This document shows, in pieces, positions 1 to 5,318 of a stretch of 5,318 nucleotides of DNA; positions within the stretch are counted from its first letter, which is position 1; the number at the start of each line of letters is the position of its first letter. Under the pieces are notes generated by a model, which was not told where the DNA came from, did no database searches, and saw nothing but the letters and a program-made list of their open reading frames with translations. The translations under genes and the position numbers were made by a program. Source of the DNA: Puniceicoccaceae bacterium (lineage in GTDB: Bacteria > Verrucomicrobiota > Verrucomicrobiia > Opitutales > Coraliomargaritaceae); contig WTIG01000135.1 in the NCBI GenBank assembly GCA_011522825.1, positions 1 to 5,318 on the forward strand. Direction: 5' to 3'.

Positions 1-14
1 AATTAATTATATAT

Positions 15-1040
15 ATGGCTACAAAAATAGGTATTAACGGGTTCGGCCGCATCGGTCGTTTAGTGTTTCGTTCATTAGTTGAGAAAGGACTTCTTGGCAC
101 AGAGATCGAGGTTGTTGCAATCAACGATCTAGTTCCTGCTGAGAATCTTGCTTACCTTTTGAAATATGATACAACACAAGGAAAATTTAAAGGCACAGTT
201 GAAACTAAGGGTGACGACACTCTTGTGGTGAATGGTCACGAAATCAAAACACTTGCATTGAGAGCATCACCATCTGAATTGCCATGGAAAGAGCACGGTG
301 TCGATATCGTGATCGAATCAACAGGTTTATTCGTACAAGACACGCTTGCACAAGGTCACATTGAAGCAGGTGCTAAAAAAGTGATTATCTCAGCACCAGG
401 TAAAGGCGACGGTGTGAAAACGGTCGTATTAGGTGTGAATGATGATACATTAACTTCAGAAGATGTTTTGATTTCAAATGCGTCTTGCACAACTAACTGC
501 TTGGCTCCGATCACTAAGGTGATTCTGGAAAACTTTGGTATTGCAGAAGGACTTATGACAACTGTTCATAGTTACACTGCGACACAGAAAACAGTGGACG
601 GTCCTTCACCTAAAGACATGAAGGGTGGCAGAACGGCAGCATTGAACATTATTCCTTCATCAACAGGTGCGGCTAAGGCTGTGGGTCTGGTTCTTCCAGA
701 AGTTCAAGGTAAGCTTACTGGTATGGCCTTCCGTGTACCAACTCCTACTGTTTCAGTGGTTGATCTTACTGTAAAAACAGAAAAGAGCACTTCTTATGAA
801 GAGATTTGTCAGAAAATGAAAGAAGCTTCAGAAGGATCACTTAAGGGTATCCTAGGCTACACAGAAGACGAAGTTGTTTCTTCTGACTTCATCCATGACG
901 AAGCGAGTTCTGTTTTTGATGCAGGATCCGGTATTGGCTTAAGCGATACCTTTTTCAAATTGGTTTCTTGGTATGACAATGAATGGGGTTATTCAAACCG
1001 TGTGGTTGAATTGCTTCAAAAGGTCAGCAAGTCTCTTTAA
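15..1040 (+). CDS. gap: Type I glyceraldehyde-3-phosphate dehydrogenase (NAD-type, phosphorylating)
   Basis: This cytoplasmic enzyme of glycolysis and gluconeogenesis converts glyceraldehyde 3-phosphate, NAD and phosphate to 1,3-bisphosphoglycerate. The 341-residue protein is a normal full length for the family. The N-terminal Rossmann motif INGFGRIGR is at residues 7-15. Asp38 in VVAIND sits where NAD-preferring enzymes carry an acidic residue. The active-site motif SNASCTTNCLAP puts the catalytic Cys at residue 158, and the base His is residue 185 in TTVHSYTATQ. The phosphate-site segments GGRTAALNIIPSSTGAAKA (204-222) and the C-terminal WYDNEWGYSNR (319-329) are intact. ATG at 15 gives the standard MATKIGINGFGR start; only 14 AT-rich bases precede it in the window, with no Shine-Dalgarno, so the promoter is out of view. 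The stop is TAA, and a strong stem-loop separates the gene from pgk 96 bp downstream. The family call is secure; NAD preference is inferred from Asp38. Confidence 0.98.
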   Translation: MATKIGINGFGRIGRLVFRSLVEKGLLGTEIEVVAINDLVPAENLAYLLKYDTTQGKFKGTVETKGDDTLVVNGHEIKTLALRASPSELPWKEHGVDIVIESTGLFVQDTLAQGHIEAGAKKVIISAPGKGDGVKTVVLGVNDDTLTSEDVLISNASCTTNCLAPITKVILENFGIAEGLMTTVHSYTATQKTVDGPSPKDMKGGRTAALNIIPSSTGAAKAVGLVLPEVQGKLTGMAFRVPTPTVSVVDLTVKTEKSTSYEEICQKMKEASEGSLKGILGYTEDEVVSSDFIHDEASSVFDAGSGIGLSDTFFKLVSWYDNEWGYSNRVVELLQKVSKSL

Positions 1041-1060
1041 TTTTTAAGACACTTTAATCT

Positions 1061-1110
1061 AACAGTGCATCGCAGTAATTGGATTATCGCGATGCACTGT
1101 TTTCTTTTCT
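1061..1110 (+). terminator. Intrinsic terminator-like stem-loop between gap and pgk
   Basis: A perfect 13 bp inverted repeat pairs AACAGTGCATCGC (1061-1073) with GCGATGCACTGTT (1089-1101). Inside it, after one A/C mismatch, GTAAT (1075-1079) can pair with ATTAT (1083-1087; one G-T pair) around a TGG loop. A T-rich tract (TTTTCTTTTCT, 1100-1110) follows on the + strand only; the opposite strand has no T tract. This is the form of a rho-independent terminator for gap, starting 20 bp after its stop codon. Only 26 bp remain between the tract and the pgk ATG, and I see no convincing promoter there. It may therefore be a partial terminator or an mRNA-stabilising hairpin within a gap-pgk-tpiA transcript. 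Confidence 0.85.
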
Positions 1111-1136
1111 AATCTTTTGCTAATTTTTATTTTATT

Positions 1137-2333
1137 ATGTCAATTAAAACTCTCAAAGATGTAGATCTGTCAGGCAAACGTGTGCTTGTACGATGTGATT
1201 TTAATGTACCATTAAAAGATGGTGTGATCACCGATGATTCTCGAATTGATGCAGCGATCCCAACGATTCAGTATTTAGTTGATCAATCTGCTCGTGTTAT
1301 TTTATGCAGCCACTTAGGCCGTCCTAAAGGCCAGCAGGTCGCAGAGATGAGTTTAGCGCCAGTTGCCGAGGCACTTTCTAGTAAAATAAAATTACCAGTG
1401 ACATTTGTTGAAGATTGCATAGGACCAGAAGTAGAGGCAGAAGTTGCGAAACTAGGTGATGGCGAAATCGCACTACTGGAAAATGTACGCTTTTATGCTG
1501 CTGAAGAAGCCAATGGAGTGGAGTTTGCTGCATCGCTTGCTGAATTAGCCGATGCTTATGTGAATGATGCTTTTGGAACCGCACACCGTGCCCACGCATC
1601 CACACACGGCGTGACTCAACACCTGTCTCCATGTGTGAGTGGATTTTTAATTGAAAAAGAATTAGCTTACTTAGGCGAAAAGACAGCAAATCCTGAAAGA
1701 CCTTTTACAGTGATTCTAGGGGGTGCTAAAGTATCCGATAAGATTCAAGTCATTGATGCTTTGTTAGAGAAAGCAGACACAATTATCATCGGTGGAGCAA
1801 TGGCCTACACATTCGCTCTCGCAGAAGGTAGAACGATTGGAGAGTCTTTGAGTGAGCCTGATTATGTAGACACAGCAAAGTCTGCCCTAGAGAAAGCCAA
1901 AGCAAAAGGGGTACGTTTTATTTTACCACTCGATAATCTAGCAGTTAAAGATTTAGACTTTGGTGCCGGTTTATTCAGCGATTCTAAATATTTTGAAGGT
2001 AATATTGAAGAGGGCTGGGAAGGCGTGGATATTGGTCCAAAGAGTATCGCTTTATTCAAAGAAGTTGTCGCTTCAGCCAAGACTGTATTATGGAATGGTC
2101 CAATGGGCATATTTGAAATTGATGCCTGTAACAAAGGAACATTCGCTGTAGCGGAAACCGTAGCTGAGAGTGATGCAATCTCAATCATTGGAGGAGGCGA
2201 TTCTGTCAAAGCGATTAAAATGTCTGGATTCTCTGATTCCGTTACATTTATGAGTACTGGGGGCGGTGCCTCTCTTGAATTTTTAGAAGGTAAAGTATTG
2301 CCTGGAGTCGACGCTTTAGATAAAAAAGCATAA
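1137..2333 (+). CDS. pgk: Phosphoglycerate kinase
   Basis: This cytoplasmic glycolytic enzyme transfers phosphate from 1,3-bisphosphoglycerate to ADP, giving 3-phosphoglycerate and ATP. The 398 residues match the usual bacterial monomer. N-domain substrate residues are all visible: DFNVP at 21-25, Arg36, HLGRP at 59-63, Arg118 in LLENVRF, and Arg151 in FGTAHRAHAST. In the C domain, GGAKVSDKI (195-203), WNGPMGIFE (319-327), GGGDSV (352-357) and STGGGASLEFLEG (373-385) form the nucleotide-binding and hinge elements. The ATG at 1137 gives the canonical MSIKTLKDVDLSGKRVLVR start. The leader is almost pure A/T with TTTATT directly before ATG and no Shine-Dalgarno. tpiA follows after 25 bp, so the two are likely co-transcribed; the hairpin upstream may reduce read-through from gap. 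No key residue is missing. Confidence 0.98.
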   Translation: MSIKTLKDVDLSGKRVLVRCDFNVPLKDGVITDDSRIDAAIPTIQYLVDQSARVILCSHLGRPKGQQVAEMSLAPVAEALSSKIKLPVTFVEDCIGPEVEAEVAKLGDGEIALLENVRFYAAEEANGVEFAASLAELADAYVNDAFGTAHRAHASTHGVTQHLSPCVSGFLIEKELAYLGEKTANPERPFTVILGGAKVSDKIQVIDALLEKADTIIIGGAMAYTFALAEGRTIGESLSEPDYVDTAKSALEKAKAKGVRFILPLDNLAVKDLDFGAGLFSDSKYFEGNIEEGWEGVDIGPKSIALFKEVVASAKTVLWNGPMGIFEIDACNKGTFAVAETVAESDAISIIGGGDSVKAIKMSGFSDSVTFMSTGGGASLEFLEGKVLPGVDALDKKA

Positions 2334-2358
2334 TAACACACTAAATTATTTTATTAAT

Positions 2359-3138
2359 ATGAGCACACTAGCACGAAAATTATTAATCGCTGGAAACTGG
2401 AAGATGAATTTAAATTCATCAGAGGCTTCAGAATTAGCAGACAGCATTGTGAACCAAGTTGGGACACAAATGGAAGTCGCAGTCTGCGTATGTCCTACTT
2501 ATACTTCTTTAGAGTCGGTTTCTCAAAAAGTGGTCAATTCAAACATTTCTTTAGGGGCTCAAAATATGCACCACGAAAATTCAGGTGCCTACACGGGTGA
2601 AATTTCAGCAGAGATGCTTCGCCATTTATTTGTAAACTTTGTTATCTTAGGTCACAGTGAACGTCGCCAGTATTTCGGAGAGACTGATAGCGATGTGAAT
2701 AAGAAAACATTAGCGGCCTTAGAAGCGAGCTTGAAGCCCATTGTTTGCGTAGGTGAATCTTTAGAAGAACGTGAGTCTGGTCAGCTTGAGAGTGTTATTG
2801 AAACACAAATCAAAGGAGCGCTGCAAAATGTAAGCCCAAATCATGCGGATCAACTAGTCATCGCTTATGAGCCTATCTGGGCCATTGGTACAGGCAAGAC
2901 AGCGACTCCAGAAGATGCAGAAGCGGTTCATGCGTTCATTCGTAAACTGCTTATTCAGATACTTGGAGAAGAAGCGGCTGGTAAGATTCGCATCTTATAC
3001 GGTGGATCAATGAAACCAGAAAATGCGGAAGAGCTATTAGCTCAAGAAAACATTGATGGCGGACTTATTGGAGGTGCTTCCTTAAAGGCACATTCATTCA
3101 CATCCATTGTTGAGAGTGCGATTAAATTGTCCTCTTAA
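2359..3138 (+). CDS. tpiA: Triosephosphate isomerase
   Basis: This enzyme interconverts dihydroxyacetone phosphate and glyceraldehyde 3-phosphate in the cytoplasm, feeding the substrate of the Gap enzyme encoded upstream. The 259-residue (beta/alpha)8 barrel is close to the usual 250 or so. The active-site residues are Asn13 and Lys15 in AGNWKMN, His99 in ILGHSERR, and Glu171 in AYEPIWAIGTGKTAT, which also carries flexible loop 6 (about 172-183). The phosphate-binding YGGSMKPENA (214-223) and GLIGGASL (235-242) are complete. The start at 2359 adds only a short MSTLARK before the conserved LLIAGNWKMN core, and no better start lies downstream. The leader ATTATTTTATTAAT lacks a Shine-Dalgarno and resembles the pgk leader. 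Spacing is 25 bp from pgk and 26 bp to trmL, suggesting one operon. Confidence 0.98.
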   Translation: MSTLARKLLIAGNWKMNLNSSEASELADSIVNQVGTQMEVAVCVCPTYTSLESVSQKVVNSNISLGAQNMHHENSGAYTGEISAEMLRHLFVNFVILGHSERRQYFGETDSDVNKKTLAALEASLKPIVCVGESLEERESGQLESVIETQIKGALQNVSPNHADQLVIAYEPIWAIGTGKTATPEDAEAVHAFIRKLLIQILGEEAAGKIRILYGGSMKPENAEELLAQENIDGGLIGGASLKAHSFTSIVESAIKLSS

Positions 3139-3164
3139 TAGAGCTCGCGTCTTTCGTTTATTCG

Positions 3165-3620
3165 ATGCTGCACATCGTACTCTATAATCCTGAAATCCCT
3201 CAAAACACGGGCAATATTGGGCGACTCTGTGCGGTCTCCAATATGCGTTTACATTTGATTCGCCCGCTCGGCTTCACGATCACCGATCGCTATTTGAAAC
3301 GTAGTGGTATGGATTATTGGGAATCTTTGGATAAGCATATCCATGATGACTGGGAGAGTTTTCTAAAGAGCGAGTTTGCGCCCAAGCAATTGTGGCTCTT
3401 CACCACAAAGTCAGATAGGATTTACTGGGAGGCCAAATTTGAAGACGATGCAGGACTTGTTTTCGGCAGTGAAGGATTCGGTGTGCCTGATTGGTTGCAC
3501 GAACAATTATCCGAACACAGGGTAACGATCCCACACGCTAATAAAGAAATGCGCTCCTTAAACTTAGCCACCTCTGTTGGTATCGGTGCCTTTGAAGCCT
3601 TGCGTCAAATCAGTGTTTGA
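3165..3620 (+). CDS. trmL: tRNA (cytidine/uridine(34)-2'-O)-methyltransferase, SPOUT superfamily (TrmL)
   Basis: TrmL-type enzymes use S-adenosylmethionine to 2'-O-methylate the wobble nucleotide of certain tRNA-Leu species. The 151-residue protein is a stand-alone SPOUT domain of about the E. coli TrmL size, with no extra RNA-binding domain. Motif 1 is NPEIPQNTGNIGRLC (8-22). Motif 2 is FGSEGFGVP (100-108). Motif 3 is RSLNLATSVGIGAFEALRQ (130-148), which forms the trefoil-knot cofactor pocket. Motif 2 has Phe105 where E. coli TrmL has Arg (FGPETRGLP). The ATG at 3165 gives MLHIVLYNPEIPQNTGN, matching family N-termini; its leader has TTTATT at 3157-3162 and no Shine-Dalgarno. It lies 26 bp after tpiA, so it is probably read from the same transcript. 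Its last 16 bp overlap the 3' end of waaA on the other strand. Related YibK-like SPOUT enzymes are the main alternative; the exact target tRNA is inferred. Confidence 0.93.
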   Translation: MLHIVLYNPEIPQNTGNIGRLCAVSNMRLHLIRPLGFTITDRYLKRSGMDYWESLDKHIHDDWESFLKSEFAPKQLWLFTTKSDRIYWEAKFEDDAGLVFGSEGFGVPDWLHEQLSEHRVTIPHANKEMRSLNLATSVGIGAFEALRQISV

Positions 3621-4924
3621 AGAACCGCATCTCCTATCTCTGAGATGATTCCTTTGTTGGCTTCATGCCAAGCCAGACCCGCCGCCTTCATCTGAGTTCT
3701 AGCCTGCGAGTCTTTGGCTAATTGAAGCACCTGTTCATTCAACTCACTTTGCGAAGTAACGCATCGTGCCGCCCCGGACTCAATCAGTTCCTCGGTAATC
3801 GTCTTAAAATTAGACATATTCGGGCCAAGAAGAATGGGTATCCCTTGGGCAGCGGCTTCAATAGGAGTTTGTCCACCCACATTTGGAGGCATACTCTTTC
3901 CGATAAAGGCAAGGTCGGCCAGCTTGAGTGAGTGGATTAAATGACCAGTCGTATCCGATAAATAAATAGCTTGAGACGCTTCATCCATCGCAGTGCGATT
4001 ACCGAAATCTCCACTAGCCGAAGTCCATGGGAGTGATTGTTTATTTAAAAGTCTTTGAATTTCACCTCGTCGTTCAACGTGTCGAGGAACGATAATCAAT
4101 TGGCAGGGGATACCTGAATCAATGCAGTATTTTTGAGCCTTTAGCAAAAGCGTTTCTTCACCTGGCCAAGTCGATGCACCGATCAAGGTCAAGGGACGGT
4201 CGCTCTTACTGTCAGGGTACTCAAACCCCAGTTTTTTCAATTGAGAAGCTTTCTCCGAATCAGACGGTTCAGAGCCAAACTCCACATCCAATTTGATATT
4301 TCCAATCGTATTTTTGGGTTGAGCCCCCAAGTCAGAGAAGCGTTCGTAATCAATTTTTGTCGCACAATAGATCGCTTGGATTTTATCGATAAAGAAACGA
4401 GCCAATCCATTAAATCGCTTGAGCCTCGAATACGAACGGTCTGACAAACGAGCATTGATCAGAAAAACAGGCACACCTTTTTTTGAAGCTTGATGTAAAT
4501 GCTCTGGCCACAATTCACTTTCCGCTAAGATAGCCACATCGGGCTGAATTCGTGACCAAGCTAGAGCCGAGCAGGCCCAAAAATCCATGGGGAATAAGCC
4601 AATATCAGAAATGCTATCGGAATAACGTTTTTTTGCCTCCTTGTAGCCCGTACTCGTTGTTGTTGTTAAGATGATTTCAACATCAGCCGATTTATGCAGT
4701 TGTTTTATCAAAGGCCCAATTGCTAAAACTTCACCCACACTCACAGCTTGTATCCAAATCCGTTTCCTAGTTTCACCTGTATCGGTGCCAGAGATCTTCG
4801 GGGAAAAGCCCAAATATTCAGGCCACTGAGATATATTTTTGTTACGGCGTAGCTTACGGCCCAGATAAAAAGGGGCGGAAAGAAGAAACAGTGGTATAAA
4901 AAATAATCTATAAAAAAAGATCAT
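3605..4924 (-). CDS. waaA: 3-deoxy-D-manno-octulosonic acid (Kdo) transferase, GT30 family
   Basis: WaaA (KdtA) transfers Kdo from CMP-Kdo to the lipid A precursor, starting the lipopolysaccharide inner core at the cytoplasmic face of the inner membrane. The 439 residues fit the family. Residues 1-21 form a hydrophobic N-terminal membrane anchor, followed by basic RKLRRNK. The acceptor domain has WIQAVSVGE (57-65), where Glu65 matches the proposed catalytic base, then ESELWP (135-140) and INARLSDRS (156-164). The C-terminal GT-B domain has GNIKLD (208-213), GASTWPGEE (249-257), PRHVER (280-285) and GGQTPIEAAAQGIPILLGP (350-368). The last differs from the common GGHNPLEPA form. ATG at 4924 is chosen because it supplies the complete anchor; no Shine-Dalgarno is within 15 bases. 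It is the only complete gene on the - strand and converges on trmL, so it must have its own promoter in 4925-5107. The number of Kdo residues added cannot be read from sequence. Confidence 0.95.
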   Translation of the reverse strand: MIFFYRLFFIPLFLLSAPFYLGRKLRRNKNISQWPEYLGFSPKISGTDTGETRKRIWIQAVSVGEVLAIGPLIKQLHKSADVEIILTTTTSTGYKEAKKRYSDSISDIGLFPMDFWACSALAWSRIQPDVAILAESELWPEHLHQASKKGVPVFLINARLSDRSYSRLKRFNGLARFFIDKIQAIYCATKIDYERFSDLGAQPKNTIGNIKLDVEFGSEPSDSEKASQLKKLGFEYPDSKSDRPLTLIGASTWPGEETLLLKAQKYCIDSGIPCQLIIVPRHVERRGEIQRLLNKQSLPWTSASGDFGNRTAMDEASQAIYLSDTTGHLIHSLKLADLAFIGKSMPPNVGGQTPIEAAAQGIPILLGPNMSNFKTITEELIESGAARCVTSQSELNEQVLQLAKDSQARTQMKAAGLAWHEANKGIISEIGDAVLQTLI

Positions 4925-5035
4925 AGCAAAGGGCTTATCGCCTCAAGGTGCATCATCTTTTATTCAACAATTTTTCCAAGTTTTTTTTATATAAACTTAG
5001 TTAGTCGGAAAGAGTGAAGTATCGGTGTTTATTTC

Positions 5036-5064
5036 TTGAACTCTTATCGGAAGCCAATTTTAGT
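5036..5064 (+). promoter_or_regulatory. Candidate sigma70-type promoter for tRNA-Ser
   Basis: TTGAAC (5036-5041) resembles a -35 box with four of six consensus positions. After 17 bp comes TTTAGT (5059-5064), with four of six positions of a -10 box. Transcription would start near 5071, about 37 bp before the tRNA. This is only a motif match in AT-rich DNA. The rest of the intergenic stretch 4925-5107 holds no gene; it must also contain the waaA promoter on the other strand, which I cannot place. Confidence 0.3.
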
Positions 5065-5107
5065 AGGATTCTTACGCTAATAAGACGCTAAGTCATAAGT
5101 GCTTAGA

Positions 5108-5197
<90 letters not shown>

Positions 5198-5244
5198 TTT
5201 GCGAAGCAAAATAAAAATGGTCAGAATAAGCGTGATACGTCTCC

Positions 5245-5318
5245 TTACTTGCGTCTTTTGAGAACAAAGCCAAGTGCTAAGAGGCCCATGATCAAAGCGT
5301 AGGTGGATGGCTCTGGGA
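5245..5318 (-). CDS. PEP-CTERM sorting domain protein, C-terminal fragment (cut by window edge)
   Basis: Read on the - strand, the last 23 codons before a TAA stop (5245-5247) encode a classic tripartite PEP-CTERM signal. It begins PEPSTYA, continues with the hydrophobic stretch LIMGLLALGFVL, and ends in the basic tail KRRK. In known systems this tail directs a secreted protein to the inner membrane, where an exosortase recognises the PEP motif and removes the tail, sending the protein to the outer surface or extracellular matrix. The frame stays open to the window edge, so the rest of the gene lies beyond 5318 and the function of the mature protein is unknown. It converges on the tRNA-Ser gene, and I see no convincing terminator between them. 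The small size is easily missed by ORF callers, but the motif order and the stop position right after the basic tail make chance unlikely. Confidence 0.85.
   Translation of the reverse strand, partial: PEPSTYALIMGLLALGFVLKRRK

Noticed and set aside
1378..1689. 103-codon - strand open frame inside pgk
   Set aside because: It is antisense to conserved pgk codons; its His/Leu/Gln-rich translation looks like a frame shadow.
1862..2341. Long open frame of 159 codons on the - strand across pgk
   Set aside because: It lies almost wholly antisense to a clear, complete pgk and its translation shows no recognisable family or motif.
4237..4455. Open frames on both strands within waaA
   Set aside because: Both are out of frame with the complete waaA and have no motif of their own.
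4979..4999. AAGTTT...AAACTT inverted repeat with a T run as a terminator or attachment site
   Set aside because: It is nearly all A/T with a 6 bp stem and lies upstream of both flanking genes, so it is better read as AT-rich promoter-region DNA.
5074..5091. Direct repeat ACGCTAA at 5074-5080 and 5085-5091 upstream of the tRNA
   Set aside because: Two 7-base copies in a short AT-rich leader can arise by chance; there is no third copy and no symmetry to suggest an operator.

Overview
The window looks like a chromosomal housekeeping segment from a Gram-negative bacterium. WaaA (lipid A Kdo transferase) implies a lipopolysaccharide outer membrane. A truncated gene at the right edge ends in a PEP-CTERM sorting signal, which implies an exosortase system. 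Base composition is moderately AT-rich by eye, and none of the five complete genes has a recognisable Shine-Dalgarno sequence. Together these fit Verrucomicrobiota (Opitutia/Puniceicoccales-like) best. That placement is an inference; PEP-CTERM signals also occur in other Gram-negative phyla.

Layout: on the + strand, three glycolytic genes follow one another: gap (15-1040), pgk (1137-2333) and tpiA (2359-3138). trmL (3165-3620), a tRNA wobble-base 2'-O-methyltransferase gene, follows closely. waaA (3605-4924) lies on the - strand and meets trmL tail to tail with a 16 bp overlap. An intergenic stretch of about 180 bp (4925-5107) precedes tRNA-Ser(GGA) at 5108-5197. The right edge holds the last 23 codons of a PEP-CTERM protein gene on the - strand (5245-5318).

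How the genes work together: Gap, Pgk and TpiA catalyse adjacent steps of lower glycolysis/gluconeogenesis. TpiA interconverts DHAP and GAP, Gap makes 1,3-bisphosphoglycerate, and Pgk makes 3-phosphoglycerate and ATP. pgk, tpiA and trmL are separated by only 25-26 bp and are probably co-transcribed. A large, near-perfect stem-loop with a T-rich tail separates gap from pgk, so gap can probably be expressed at a different level from the rest. TrmL modifies the wobble base of certain tRNA-Leu species; its link to glycolysis is only positional. WaaA acts in lipopolysaccharide inner-core synthesis and is transcribed separately.

I found no mobile element, CRISPR array, phage gene or unknown multi-gene system. 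The points most worth a second look are the gap/pgk hairpin, the shared AT-rich SD-less leaders, the trmL/waaA overlap and the cut-off PEP-CTERM gene.
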